Assembly (NCBI GenBank): GCA_963921425.1
Contig: OY992836.1
Coordinates: 4,913,825 to 4,977,824 of the forward strand
Direction: 5' to 3'
Origin: Dryas octopetala
Lineage: Eukaryota; Streptophyta; Magnoliopsida; Rosales; Rosaceae
DNA: 64,000 nt
A model generated the notes under the pieces. It saw only the letters and a list, made by a program, of their open reading frames with translations. It was not told the DNA's origin and did no database searches. A program made the translations under genes and the position numbers. The stretch's first letter is position 1. Each line of letters opens with the position of its first letter. Positions 1 to 11,471 of this stretch are shown here, piece by piece.

Positions 1-219
1 GAAAATAAGCAGAAATTAGAAACCCTTAATGATCCCAGATGAGCTTGGTATATCCATTGAGATATTAGGAATTTTGTTTTTGAGAAAAATATTCAAACTT
101 ACTATCAGATCGGCTCGGCATGCACGATGAGAGTTTGAGTTTGAAGACATTTTTCTTTTTTAGAAATATCATGTCGAACGTTAGAACTGTAGGAAGTCAC
201 TTCGGCTCGGACATAGATT

Positions 220-385
220 TTTATAGACCTGATAAGTCTGTACTATGCCGAGCATTGGGCCGAAAATGGCGCGCCAGATCGGCACATGAGTTTATAGACC
301 TGATGAGTCTGTAATATGCCGAGCATCGGGCCGAAAATGGCGCGCCAGCTCGGCACATGAGTTTATAGATTTGATGAGTCTGTCA
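220..385. repeat. 71-bp tandem repeat, about 2.3 copies, in the Tat 3' region
   Basis: The unit beginning TTTATAGACCTGAT starts at 220, 291 and 362, giving a period of 71 bp. It contains a CCGAAAATGGCGCGCC core and GCTCGGCACATGAG. It lies between the integrase end and the missing 3' LTR, a place where Tat/Ogre elements often carry tandem repeats. A weaker related piece occurs near 105-135. Confidence 0.85.
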
Positions 386-557
386 GTTTGTTATTTTTTC
401 GAAGGAAACACTTAGGTCTTTACCTCTTGTTGGGGGTGCATAGGAGTAGAGTTCTCAGTGTTTACTTGGAAAAATAAGAGTGGATGAGTCAAAAAGGGTG
501 CTCTTCTTTATTGATTATAAGGATGTTAGGTCGGACAATCCCCTATCCTAACTATAT

Positions 558-1650
558 TTACTGGTAATAAGTCTTGAGGTGTTCGGCATTCCAGCTGTGT
601 TTGAGAGGCTTCCCAGCCAGAGTGGCCAAGTTGTAAGTGCCAAGCTTGACTATGCCTGTGATTTTATAGGGTCCGGTCCAGTTCGGATTGAACGAGCTCT
701 CTTTGATGGCAAGATAGTTCTTCATGACGAGACTGCCCAGTCCGAAGCTTCTGGGTTTGACCCTTTGGTTGTAGTATTTGGCTACCCTCTGTTGGTAGGC
801 GGCTCGGCAGAGATTGGCATCGGTTCGCCTTTCTTCGATCATGTCCAGGCCGAGCCGAAGTCCGGTGTTGTTGGCCTCTGGGTTGTATGTTCCGGTCCGG
901 AATGAAGGAGTCCCCATCTCGACCGGAACAACAGCATCGACGCCGAACGCCAGTGCGTACGGTGTTTCCTTCGTAGAGTTGCGATAGGAAGTTCGGTAGG
1001 ACCATAATACCTCTGGCAAGAGTTCTGGCCAATTTCCCTTGGCATTGTCAAGTTTGGACTTCAAGGTCTTCTTAATGATCTTGTTGACGGCTTCGACCTG
1101 TCCGTTTGATTGTGGATGGTAAAGGGCGGCGAAGCGCAAATTGATGTTCAAACGTGAACAAAAACTCCTGAATTTTTTGCAGTCAAACTGCTTGCCATTG
1201 TCCGCGATGATGGTGTGTGGCATGCCGAACCGACATATGATGTTCTTCCAAACAAAAGTTTTCATCCGTTCAGCTGTGGTAGTGGCTAAGGGTTCAGCCT
1301 CAGTCCACTTGGTGAAGTAGTCGACTGCTATTACGGCCATTGTGACTTGTCCTTTCGCCTTCGGCATTGGGCCGATTAGATCGAGTCCCACTGCGCGAAT
1401 GACCATGGACTGGATATGGAGGTCAGTAATTGAGGAGGCTGATAGGGAACCGAGGCGAACTGCTGGCATTTAACACAAGTGCGAGACATATGATCTACAT
1501 CTTTGTTCAGCGTAGGCCAGAAGTAACCCTGTCTGATTGTCTTGTAGGCAAGGGCTCTTCCTCCGGAATGGTTTTCGCATATCCCTTCATGGATTTCTCT
1601 TAGTACATCCTGACCTTCCTGAGGTGTGATACACCGTAAGTAAGGTAAGG
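558..1650 (-). pseudogene. Tat element integrase region (fossil)
   Basis: The translated segment shows the integrase core: an aspartate in GLDLIGPMP, a second in IIADNGKQF and a glutamate in NGQVEAVNK, matching the DD35E pattern. The zinc-binding HHCC region lies upstream, around 1480-1650, with CxxC visible. The C-terminal part (GLGSLVMKNY, WTGPYKITGI) matches the Gypsy integrase tail. It is part of the element at 1-10064 and is not a host gene. Confidence 0.92.
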
Positions 1651-1669
1651 AAAAACTTCTCTTATAGAG

Positions 1670-2380
1670 CTAACCGTCAATGATGCTAAACCGAGCCGAT
1701 CTGGTTTTGATGAGACGTGCCTTGTCCCTTTCCGGGGGGAGAATCCCGGAGGCCAAGTAGTTGGTGATCGGCGTCATCCAGTTCGATTCGGCATCGGTCT
1801 GCATGATGGCAGCCTCTTTATCGGCGGTGCTAGGCCTGTCCAAGATTTCAATTGGGACATGCCTAGCAGATTCTGTATCTGTGGCCGAGGCCAAGCGCGC
1901 CAAAGCATCAGCTCTGCAGTTTTCTGCCCTCGGGATTTGGGACAGCTTGTACTCTTGGAAACTCCCGAGCAGTAAGCGGGTTTTCTTAAGGTAGGCTGTC
2001 ATGCTTGGCTCTCGAGTCTCATATTCTCCCAATGTCTGATTGACGATGAGTTGAGAGTCGCTGAAGATGTTTAGCTTGGTTGCTCCGAGCTCCTTTGCCA
2101 GTCTGAGGCCGGCGATAAGTGCTTTATACTCTGCTTCATTATTGGAAGCTTGAAATCTGAAGCGAAGAGCATACTCCATCACGATTTGTTCTGGGGAGAT
2201 CAAAACAAGTCCGGCTCCGCTTTCCATCGCGTTGGAAGATCCATCTACAGACAGGGTCCAAGTGAAGAGATCAGCTTGGGTACGAGCACCATTTGCATTC
2301 GGATCGGACGTGGTTGATGTAACGTTGGTGCCGAGTAGATCTTCCGCTGTTATGGTGGACTCATAAATAAAGTATGACAT
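1670..2380 (-). pseudogene. Tat element archaic RNase H domain (fossil)
   Basis: The segment reads as an RNase H fold: SVDGSSNAMESGAGLVL, NNEAEYKALIAGL and FSDSQLIVNQTLGEYE supply the D, E and D residues of the active site. Its position between the Gypsy RNase H and the integrase, and its similarity to the cellular type I form, mark the additional archaic RNase H that defines Tat elements. Confidence 0.9.
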
Positions 2381-2389
2381 GGCCTGGCC

Positions 2390-3870
2390 CTTGACGGCCG
2401 CTGGGACGATAGGTAATGTCGAACTCGCCGAGTTCGATTGACCACTTGATGAGCCGACTCAAAGTCTCGGGTTTGGCCAAAATTTGCCTGAGTGGCTAGT
2501 CGGTCAAGACGATGATCGAATGGGCCTGAAAGTATGGCCTTAGTTTTCGAGCCGAGCTGACCAAGGCGAGGGTCGTCTTTTCGAGCTTGGGATATCAGGT
2601 CTCAGCGTCGACGAGAGCTCGGCTCGTATAAAAGAAAAAGTTCTTCACCTTCTTCTAGTTTAGATAAGATGAGAGGTTCCCCCATGTGCCTCTTCAGATC
2701 TTGAAAGGCCTGCTCGCATTAGGGGGTCCATTCTATGCTCTTCCCTGCTCCCTTCAGAGCTTTGAAAAAAAGGAGGCACCGGTCAGTTGATGTTGATATG
2801 AACCGGTTCAGGGCGGCAACTCTTCCAGTCAAGCTCTGGATTTCCTTACGTGTCCTTGGGGACTTCATGTTGATTAGGGCCTGGATCTTCTCCGGATTGG
2901 CCTCGATTCCCCTCTGGCTGACCAGGTAGCCAAGAAATTTGACTGAGCGAACCTGAAAGACACATTTGGCTGGGTTTAGCCGCATCTGATATTCCTTTAG
3001 GACTCCGAACATGTCCGAGAGGTCTTTGACGTGCTCATCCGCCTTAATGCTCATGACTAGCATATCATCCACATAGACTTCCACTAATTTGCCTATGGAA
3101 AATCTGAACATGTGATTGACCAACCTTGGGTAGGTGGCTCCAGCATTTTTGAGACCGAAGGGCATAACTTTTTAGCAGTACATGCCGCGATCGGTTATGA
3201 AAGATGTGTTCTCCTGGTCAAATTTGTGCATGAGGATCTGATTGTACCTAGAATAGGCGTCCATGAAGCTAAGGAACTTGTGTCTTGCCGTCGCATCGAC
3301 AAGTTGATCTATCCTAGGTAGTAGGAAACTGTCCTTGGGACATGCCCTATTCAGATCGGTGAAATCCACACACATCATCCACTTGCCATTGTTCTTCTTT
3401 ACCATGACTACGTTGGCGAGCCAGTTGGGATAGTTGACTTCCCGGATGAACCCGTTCTTTTGTAGTTTGGTCACCTCTTCGGCCATGGATGTGTACCGAA
3501 CCGGATCGTACGACCTCCTCTTTTGACGGACCGGTTTGCATCCCGGATCAATGTTCAGCCTGTGGGTGATCACGTCAGACGATATGTCTGGCATGTCATC
3601 ATAAGACCAGGCGAACACTTCCGCATTTGCACGGAGGAAGTCGAGTATGGCCGACCGCTGAGCTGGGGTGAGCTGAGTCCCCACTCGGACGAGCCGAACC
3701 GGGCTGTCCTCTGAGATCGGCACCTCTTCCCAAGCCTCGGCCGGGAGAGGCCAGGAGTCTGAGTTCAACTCGGCGGTGAAGTCGAACGTCTCCGCCTTCG
3801 GCCATCTGCCCGAATCAGCAATGGAGTCCAGTTCCTGGGAGTTTGGCACTGGTCTCCTTGGATAACAATG
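2390..3870 (-). pseudogene. Tat element reverse transcriptase and first RNase H region (fossil)
   Basis: Reverse transcriptase motifs are clear: NGFIREVNYPNWLANVVMVKK, DFTDLNRACPKDSFLLPRID, MPFGLKNAGATYPRLVN and the catalytic YVDDMLV, followed by FLGYLVSQRGIEANPEK. The Gypsy RNase H follows at about 2390-2720 and is more decayed. All of it belongs to the element at 1-10064. Confidence 0.92.
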
Positions 3871-4330
3871 CAATCATCGCCCACCGGACACTTGATGAGG
3901 AGGTTGGCGTAGTGGACGATGCAGTCGAGGTCGACCAGAGCTGGTCTGCCCAGGATGATGTTGTAAGCTGACGGTCGCTTGATGACGATGAAATATGTCA
4001 TGCAAGTCTTTTTGATCGGCCCTTTCCCTTTCGCTCCGGAAAGGGCCGATCAAAAAGACTTGCATGACATATTTCATCGGAAAGGGAAATGTAGATATGT
4101 CCGAGGGGTTGGACCACTTCACCCCTGAACCCGACCACCGGATCATAGTATGGGAAGATGATCTCATTTGATTCGTTCGGCTCGAAAGTGACCGGTGCCC
4201 AGTCTTTCCGTTGTCTTTTGCAAGTGCTGGGTTGACCCGCTTGGATCGACAGGGATTCGTGGGCATGGGCCGCCGCCTGTCTGACGTACTCCTTCTGCGA
4301 TCAGTTCGAACTCCCCACGAAGGTTGGGCC
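3765..4330 (-). pseudogene. Tat element protease-proximal region (fossil)
   Basis: The segment contains the protease C-terminal motif SAYNIILGRPAL and the surrounding residues typical of Tat polyproteins just upstream of the reverse transcriptase. A related stretch is found in the second Tat copy near 14500-14880. It ends at the junction with the plastid insertion. Confidence 0.7.
3986..4079. repeat. Perfect 42-bp inverted repeat with 10-nt loop
   Basis: Bases 3986-4027 are the exact reverse complement of 4038-4079, separated by a 10-nt loop. The arms contain GGGCCGATCAAAAAG. The related region of the second Tat copy (about 14580-14660) has no such hairpin, so it arose in this copy or its close relatives, probably by templated repair. 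Confidence 0.9.
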
Positions 4331-4386
4331 TCCGCCGATCGATCCGATGGGCGATCGATCCGACAGGGATTTTTAAATCCCTAAAT

Positions 4387-5357
4387 ATTGTAGAATAAGC
4401 CAAGCTTCTCTTAATATCTTTTTGAGCAAGAGCTAAAGTGGCTCCTAAAAATAATGTTATTATACCTATCAAAGCTATTAGATTTATTATGTAAGGTATA
4501 ACTATGAAAAGAAGAAGAAGCCGAGCTACAAGAAAAATTCCCACTGCTACCATAGTAGCAGCATGTATAAGAGCCGAAATAGGAGTAGGCCCTTCCATGG
4601 CATCAGGTAACCATACATGAAGGGGAAATTGGGCGGATTTAGCAACTGCGCCGGCAAATAATAGGAAGGCGCATAAAGTAACAAATAAAAAATTAACCTG
4701 ATTATTATAAACCAAGTTATTGAATATTTCAAATAAATCCCTAAATTCTAAACTACCCGTTATCCAATAAAAACCTAAAATTCCTAATAATAAACCAAAA
4801 TCCCCGACACGATTAGTTACAAACGCTTTTTGACAAGCATTCGCCGCACTGGGCCGTGTGAACCAAAAACCTATTAATAGATAAGAACACATTCCAACCA
4901 ATTCCCAAAAAATATAAATTTGTATCAAATTAGAACTAGTAACTAATCCCAATATCGAAGTATTAGAAAAACTCATATAAGCAAAAAATCTCAAATATCC
5001 CTGATCATGAGACATATAATTGTCACTATAAATAAGAACCATAATTCCAACAGTAGTAATTAAGATTGACATAATAGAAGTAAGTGGATCAACCAAGCAG
5101 CCAAATTCTAAAGAAAAATCATTATTGATGGTCCAAGACCATACATATTGATAGACAGAATTGTTATTTATTTGCTGAGTAAAAAAATGGGTTGAAAAAA
5201 TCATAACTATACTTAACAATAAAACACTAGGAAAAGCCCACATACGGCGAAGATTTTTTGTTGACGTTGGAAAAAGTAGAAGTCCTGCTCCTATTAACAT
5301 TGGAACTGGAAGTGGAATGAAAGGTATGATCCATGAATATTGATATGTATATTCCAT
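4387..5357 (-). pseudogene. ndhF: Truncated plastid ndhF, nuclear copy
   Basis: The reading frame starts [20 protein letters not shown] at 5357 and continues uninterrupted for about 325 residues. It covers the N-terminal transmembrane helices and the proton-pumping core of NADH dehydrogenase-like subunit 5, including [16 protein letters not shown] and [20 protein letters not shown]. The plastid protein is about 740 residues, so more than half is missing at the junction with the Tat element near 4387. After that the frame runs into retroelement sequence. No nuclear expression or targeting signal is visible, so it should be inert. The lack of stops implies a recent transfer. Confidence 0.95.
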
Positions 5358-6286
5358 AAAAAAAAAAAATTATATTAATTAATTTTTTCTGATTCACTCG
5401 TTCTTATTTCTTTTGAAAGGGGTCGGTTAATAAAAAAAAATTAAGATATATAAACAAAACTTAAATATAAATTTCTAGCCTTAATTATTCTGAATTTTTC
5501 CAAACTACTTTAAATATTTCAAATCACGAGGTTAGAATTGGTCAAATGGTATGAACAAGTTACTAGCGAAAAATAAATACGTAATTTTTTTATTGAATAT
5601 TGAATTGTTAATATTAAATTAAATTTTTCAGTAAAATTTTATGAAGATATAAAAAATGAAAAATTTAATTTTCATTATAATTATTAAGTATTACAATAAT
5701 TTATTTATATCTATAAATCTATAGAGCAAGGATAAATAATTACACCCCAAAAAAGAATATTTGATATGAATCATAAAGCCCATAACTTGACCCATAAAAA
5801 CTATTTATTGTAGTTCGGTTATTCAGAATCATTAACCAATTAATTTTTGAACTAATTGATTGTCTTCCATTACAATTACAATAAAGGTTATTTTTAGGAA
5901 ATGTTATGATATCCAAGACTTCATTTTACGTAAAAAAAAAAATGAAGTTTTTTTTTATTAAGCGGGAAAGTAGTTGGTTGGGTTATTAAATTTTTGATGT
6001 ATTTTATTACATGTATAACTATAACACGACGAAAATAAAAAGAAAACGCACAATCTTTTTTGTTTGTATTTTTTTTTATTTTATCAATTTCAATATCAAT
6101 TTCAATCTATTCTATTTTGCATAGTAAATCTTATTGTTCTTAGTAATATTTTATGCGATTTTTTCATACCCCCCCTTTTTTTATGAAGGGAGTATAATTT
6201 AGAGAATAAATAGATAGTAAAGAACAATTAATTTTGAACAATAGATGTCTTTCACATCCAACTAAAGAACCTATTATAATTTTTTA
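5358..6286. other. Plastid ndhF-rpl32 intergenic spacer in the insertion
   Basis: Very AT-rich non-coding sequence between the divergent ndhF start and the rpl32 start, with homopolymer runs such as the A runs near 5930 and the T runs near 6070. It corresponds by position to the plastid ndhF-rpl32 spacer. No gene is seen. Confidence 0.85.
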
Positions 6287-6451
6287 ATGGCAGTTCCAAA
6301 AAAACGCACCTCTATTTCAAAAAAACGGATTCGTAAAAATATTTGGAAAAGGAAGGGATATTGGGCAGCGTTGAAAGCTTTTTCGTTAGCGAAATCTCTT
6401 TCTACCGGGAGTTCAAAAATTTTTTTTTGTGTGACAAATAGTGACAAATAA
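6287..6451 (+). pseudogene. rpl32: Plastid ribosomal protein L32, nuclear copy with intact frame
   Basis: The frame encodes 54 residues beginning [20 protein letters not shown] and including [17 protein letters not shown], matching the basic plastid large-subunit protein L32 at its usual length. It is complete from ATG to TAA. There is no transit peptide or obvious nuclear promoter, so this copy is taken to be a passenger of the plastid insertion, not a working gene. The functional copy is expected in the plastome or, in some dicot lineages, as a separate nuclear gene with a transit peptide. Confidence 0.92.
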
Positions 6452-6920
6452 ATAATTATAATCAAACAATAGAATAAATAATCTGAATGGGTCTAATTTG
6501 ACTAATTTGAAAAGTAGTCTAATTTTTTTTATTATATTTATAAGTTATCAAAATTATAAATATTACAAAATTATAAATATTATTAAATAATATAATATAT
6601 TATTATATATTATATTATTTATTATATTAATAAATATAAAAAGAAAAAAAAGAAGAGGTTGTTTAAACTAAACTAATTGATTAAGTTTAAAATGTGTTTT
6701 ATAACTTTATTATTATCACTATATAAACTCCTAACTCTTAACACAATTAAATTAATAAAAGCCTCCTTTACATTTTTAGATAATTATACGAAGAATATGC
6801 CAATTTTAGTTTTAGGAGAGCATACATTAATAAACTACGAAAAACACCATTGTTAGTGTTAGTTAAGTTAAATAAAATGGATACCCTACGCCCTAAAATA
6901 AAAAAATATTATTAACGAAA
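6452..6920. other. Plastid rpl32-trnL spacer in the insertion
   Basis: AT-rich sequence downstream of rpl32, with TATTATATA runs at about 6580-6630, as expected for the plastid rpl32-trnL(UAG) spacer. The insertion ends before any tRNA-Leu is reached. Confidence 0.7.
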
Positions 6921-7317
6921 ATTTTTAAATCCCTAATTTTTAATATTTAGGGATCGATCCGATGGCGGCGTCCCGGACGTCAATAGTGTTGGTGGGTTTC
7001 TTCAGCGCGGCCTTAGGTATTCTCGGCCCGCCGGTCAGGAATTGATTGATCTTACCCTCCCGGGCAAGAGTTTCAATTCTGTCGCGGAGGGCGTAGCAAT
7101 CGCACGTGACATGGCCATGATTGGAATGGTACTTACAGAAGATGCCCTCATTGATCTGATCTGGAGGCGGCCCCTTGATCTCCCTAGCAGCTGGGAGTTG
7201 ATCCTTGACATTGGAGAAGATTGTCTCCAGACTGGCGTTAAGAGAGGTGTACTCCGTGTATTGGACAAATTTAGGCCCCTTGCTCAGAAGTTGGCGTGGT
7301 TTCTTAGTTCTAGTCTT

Positions 7318-8541
7318 TTAGGTTTGGACCTTAGGCTTGGGGCTTGCAACCTCTCCCTCCTTCCTCTTGGCCGAGGTCGGCTTGGAATTTAAGGCTTCCA
7401 CCTGAGCATCCCAATCTTCAGCCCGTGCCCACTTGGTGGCTTCGGCGGAGAGCTCGTCGTAAGTGGAAGTAGGGTTCCTTATCAGATGGAAGCGAAGTCC
7501 CCCGGCGAGCAGACCTTGCATGAGAGCATTTTTGGCTGATCGGTCGTCGCAATCATCGCACTTCGTATATTCAATGTTGAAGCGGATCAGATAGGTTTTG
7601 AGACTTTCTCCTTCCTGTTGTTTGATCAGCGACATATCGTTCAAGTTGTAGAGTCGTTCAGATACAACCCGATATCTCGTCAGGAAAGCCCTCCGGAGGT
7701 CAGAGAAGGAGTCGATGGAGTTCGGCTGAAGGGTGCGGAACCAACCCCGTGCCGATCCCTTCAAGGTCGAAGGGAAAATTCTGCATTTTGTTGCTTCAGA
7801 TGCCTGGCGGGCTTCCATGGCATTTCTGAAGCTGTCAAGGTGGTCATATAGATCCTTAGTCCCATCGTACTGATCCATCTTCGGGGGTTTGGTGTCCCGA
7901 GAGACTTCAGTATTCATGATCCTGCTGGTATATGGGAGGGGGAGTTCTTCCCTGTGATCAGTTCTGCCGAGGTATCCTCTGGAGACTTCGACCTGGCCGA
8001 GCTAATCATGGACACTCCAAATTTGGTTTTGGACCAAAGTTCGGACAAGATTTTCCAAGTCGGGTGTGGTCGGCTCGGGTGCAGTCTCTGCTGAGCACTC
8101 GGTTCAGTCACCGAGTCTCTCGTTCATCGGTTGACAAGTGATCCTCTCGCATACCGGACGCGGGTCAGACATGACCATGGTAGGTCCTAGTCGGTCCCCC
8201 ACGGATCGTCTCCCCAAATGTGTTCCCGACGTGGAGAGGTTTGAGGTGGTCCCGGCATTGCGGCCGGTGATAGGGCCGAGCCTGCTTCTGGCTGGGACCC
8301 TGGGTTCGGTTGAGCCAGTTGGGTTGACAGTCCCCAATCTGGATCGTACTGAAGATCGCCGATCCGCAATGGGTTCGGATTGATTTCCCCCCAAGCTTTT
8401 GGGAGAATGTTTTCTGAAGGCCGCCTGCTTTTGCTGAAGGAGACGGTGGGCGTTCAGGAACTCAGCCTGTTCAGCCGGGGGCATGTCCTCGAAGCCTGGG
8501 AAGGTGCAATCCAGGTCCTGCCGAGCGGGTTGGTCGTCCAA
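7318..8541 (-). pseudogene. Tat element gag region (fossil)
   Basis: The segment contains the retrotransposon gag domain: YDGTKDLYDHLDSFRNAME, LKGSARGWFRTLQPNSIDSF, ESLKTYLIRFNIEYTKC and NALMQGLLAGGLRFHL. A low-complexity, Arg/Pro/Ser-rich N-terminal stretch lies at about 8100-8541. It precedes the protease and reverse transcriptase on the minus strand and belongs to the element at 1-10064; the plastid insertion separates it from pol. Confidence 0.9.
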
Positions 8542-8972
8542 ATCGGCCGGAGTATTTTGCCGAGAAGGGGATGGTGAAAGAACCTCTTGTTCGGTTCGAG
8601 TCTGACGTGATCGGAATCCCGATCTTCCGCTGACTTCTAGTTGAGCGCGATGACGCGCGAGCTCCTCAGCCAGTTAGGCTTGTTTGGCGAGCAGCTCATT
8701 GTTTTGCTTGAGAAGTGCATTCTCAACGGCTAAGTGGCGTTGGTTCTCCCTGAGGAGTTTGTGAGCCTAGATCTTCAAGGAACTTTCGGATTTTGCTGCT
8801 TTGGGAGGTTGCGCTCTTCTCGTCTTCTCAAGTGTCTCAGGCCCATGTTGTTCATTATTCTGGGATCCTTCTGAGGAAGAGCTGCTGTCATGAAAGATAG
8901 TAGTCATGGTGACTTGTTTGAAGGAAGAGCTTAGCATTTGTAGTGATGAACACAACGGCTGAAGACGATCTT

Positions 8973-8988
8973 CCCACAGACGACGCCA
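8973..8988 (-). other. Primer-binding site of the Tat element
   Basis: On the minus strand TGGCGTCGTCTGTGGG follows the LTR end by three bases. This sequence type is the usual primer site of many plant Gypsy elements. The second copy has the matching site at 17239-17254. Confidence 0.75.
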
Positions 8989-8991
8989 ATC

Positions 8992-10064
8992 TGTTGATGC
9001 AAATTTCCTTAAGATAGATGCAACAACTTAGAGATAATGATCTGGCTGATCAGAAGCCTTGTTGGATGATGACGTGGATGTCGACTTAAGTTCTTCCTGT
9101 ATGAAATACAAGATCAAAGGAGATGGACCGGTGTGGTACCAGCCAAACACGCTCCGATGATGAAATCAGTGATGTATGTCTGGAGGTGTTTGAATGAAAG
9201 TGATGAAGAACAGATGATGAACTTGGGAGAATAGAGAAGAACAAGGTAAAATGTTCTGGGTTTATTCTCAGCAAGTTGAGTATGTATTTGGTAAGCCTTT
9301 TGTGAATGAAAATTGGTGTATGTGTTTGCTTGGTGATAGATAGATCCTGATTTTGTGCATATAAGTTGGTTTATATAGATAAAGAAAGTTGTGGGGAGTA
9401 AGTTACCTGCATGTGGATGAGTGGTTGAGAAAAATCCACACGTTCGGTCATGAGCAGTGGCATGCACAGCTACCCACCTCCTTTGCATTTAATGCTGCAT
9501 TGAATGCAAGGATGGAAGATCAGGTGAAATGCCCCAATAATCATGGCTGTGGGCTGGAATATCCCATCTGTCAGATGATCATGTCAGGTACACTTGAGTA
9601 TGACGGTTCGTCCCAACGTGATCTTCTCAGAATGACGGTGGGAGGTCGAGCCGATCCGAACATATGTCTTCATGTATAGACATGAATCCCATGCGTGATC
9701 GGATTGGACATGGACAACCAAACCGAGCCGATCCGGTAGGTAGTGATCCTTTCAAGTCGTAGTTGGCTATGACTAGAGTTTGAAAGGATGCTCGCCCAAG
9801 TCCGAGCCGAACCGAACTGATAACCGAGGAAAGATGAACACTCAATCATTTGGAAGATCCTCAAATCGGGTCGGACCAGGTGCGAGGGATTCGTCATGAC
9901 GAGCCAATCCGAGCTGGCAAAGAAGGTGCCGAGCTGTGTGATGATGTGGTGACGTGGAGACCCGAGTTTTGACCGTTTGAAAAGTCAAATCTAAAGATGG
10001 ATCGGATCAGCCACGTGTCGAGCTATGATTGGTTGTTGGATTGGTGTGGGTTTATTCACAAACA
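8992..10064 (-). mobile_element. 5' LTR of the Tat element
   Basis: The LTR is about 1073 bp, from TGTTGATGC (8992) to CACAAACA (10064) on the plus strand. The boundaries were set by comparison with the related LTR at 17258-18336, which starts and ends alike. The inner edge abuts the primer site. It contains CGAGCCGAACCGAAC-type stretches also found elsewhere in the element. Confidence 0.8.
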
Positions 10065-11471
10065 CACCCTAAACTTCAAAGGTGTAAATTATAATTTGCT
10101 CTACTTTTAAATTATTATTATTATTTTTTAAATTCGTTGATCAACAGGACAAAGTAATTGAGTTTTTCTCTTATAGCGTAGGTACTCTAAGAGGGCAGTA
10201 GAGCAGTGGTGATTATTCTACACACCACCTCTCAATGGTGTTCTCTCCCCCTTACATTCAAGAAACTCAAGAAAGGCACCGGTCTGGAAGAGTAAGGACT
10301 TTGGAGTTCAAGCCTTGGCTTAGAGGAACAGAACAGTCGTGGGTTTAAGAAATAGAGGGAAGAGAGTTGTAGGTGGAATTTGTTTGTGAGCTGGATCTTT
10401 GTTCCAAGTGTGTGAGTCCAGGTGTCCTGGTTTCGAAGGTTTCCCCCTTCTCTATTCTCTCTAATTGACAAATAGGTGAATCAATGGCTTTAATTTACTT
10501 TCCCCCCAAGTTTAGGTAATTTTGGGGAATAATAAACCTCTGAGCTCGGTTTGTTACGTTGGATTATGTTAGATTGCACTATTACTAAGTAATATGTTAG
10601 ATTGTGCTGGCCTGAATAAGTCGACTAAATAATATCTCACGTTTGGTGCTTTTCGGGATTAAAAAGCTGGATAATCAAAATAAATGAAATATATGTTATT
10701 TTGCTCAATTAATGTACCTTTTTCACATCTAATAAATTTCATATGCTTCATTCTTAATGTATATTCACTAAAGGTCCGTTTGGTTCATTCCTTTGCATTT
10801 TCTGGGAGAAAGATAAATTACCGTTTGGTTCACAGGAATTGATTTCCTAGGAAATTAATTCCTTTGCATTTTCCGGAGAGATGGGAATAATGTGAAATTT
10901 CTTTTCCTGTGTTTGGTAATCATAAAAAAGTAAATCAGAAATTAGTTTTTTATTTTCATTCTCATGTTTGGGTTGTGCAGAAATTGGAAATGAAAAGTGT
11001 CAATTTTCCAGTTATAACTTCATCTATTATTTATTTAAGGAATGACAATAGAGATGACATTTTAAAATAGGCTTAAATACATAAATGGTTTATAAACTTT
11101 ATAGTGAACTTCAATTTGGTCCACTAATTATAAAAAGTATCAATTTGGTCCACGAACTTTTTAAGTTGTATCAAAACAGTACAAACATTAACTTCTATTG
11201 AAAAATTTAATGGAAACTGGTCATATGCACAGCAAGTAACCACATTTTCAGAGGCATTTCAGTCCGTTCATCACATTTTCATGTAACAAATTCTATTAGT
11301 GAATGATTCTTATATCTACAAGGAATTTATGGAGCTTGAGTCTCCAGACAAATATGGTAAAAATTGGGAGTGCAATGCTTGTAAGAAACATTTCAAAGTG
11401 AGTTTTAACTTCAAATCCAACTCCCTAGAATTCAGTAGCTTGAGAAGACATTTTAGAAGAAAAAAAAACAT
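10065..11471. other. Intergenic, decayed repeat pieces
   Basis: No convincing gene. At about 10770-10960 there are GTTTGGTTCA-type stretches typical of short DNA-transposon remnants. At about 11070-11190 the text TCAATTTGGTCCAC repeats as in decayed inverted-repeat elements. At 11325-11470 a frame with WECNACKKHF and LRRHFRRKK resembles a BED-type zinc finger. It could be an upstream exon of the split gene that follows or a hAT remnant; this is weak. Confidence 0.4.

Larger units (their letters stand above)
4364..6951. mobile_element. Nuclear plastid DNA insertion (ndhF-rpl32 region)
   Basis: About 2.6 kb of plastid small-single-copy DNA sits inside the Tat element: a 5' fragment of ndhF on the minus strand, the AT-rich spacer and rpl32 on the plus strand, in the order found in plastomes. 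A 14-bp target sequence (GATCGATCCGATGG) flanks it at 4337-4350 and 6952-6965. Next to the left copy is a partial third copy (4353-4363). The inner edges share a 15-bp direct repeat (4370-4384 and 6922-6936) and a 12-bp inverted repeat (4378-4389 and 6942-6953), which suggests filler DNA from end-joining repair. Confidence 0.95.
1..10064 (-). mobile_element. Ty3/Gypsy element, Tat lineage, left end outside window
   Basis: Read on the minus strand the parts come in the order 5' LTR (8992-10064), primer site, gag, protease, reverse transcriptase, RNase H region with an extra archaic-type RNase H, and integrase, followed by 3' tandem repeats; the 3' LTR lies beyond base 1. The archaic RNase H after the reverse transcriptase and RT motifs such as GIEANPEK are typical of the Tat (Ogre/Retand) lineage. 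The copy is a fossil with several breaks and with plastid DNA nested in it. Its age cannot be judged because only one LTR is in the window. Confidence 0.93.

Noticed and set aside
4164-4386. Reading frame continuing from ndhF into the Tat element
   Set aside because: It is a chance run-through at the insertion border; the residues after SLAYSTI are retroelement-derived and do not belong to ndhF.
6452-6951. A plastid tRNA-Leu gene after rpl32
   Set aside because: The insertion ends in AT-rich spacer before any cloverleaf-like sequence.
7042-7392. Plus-strand open frames over the gag region, and similar ones over reverse transcriptase and integrase
   Set aside because: They are antisense to clear minus-strand retroelement domains and show no domain of their own.
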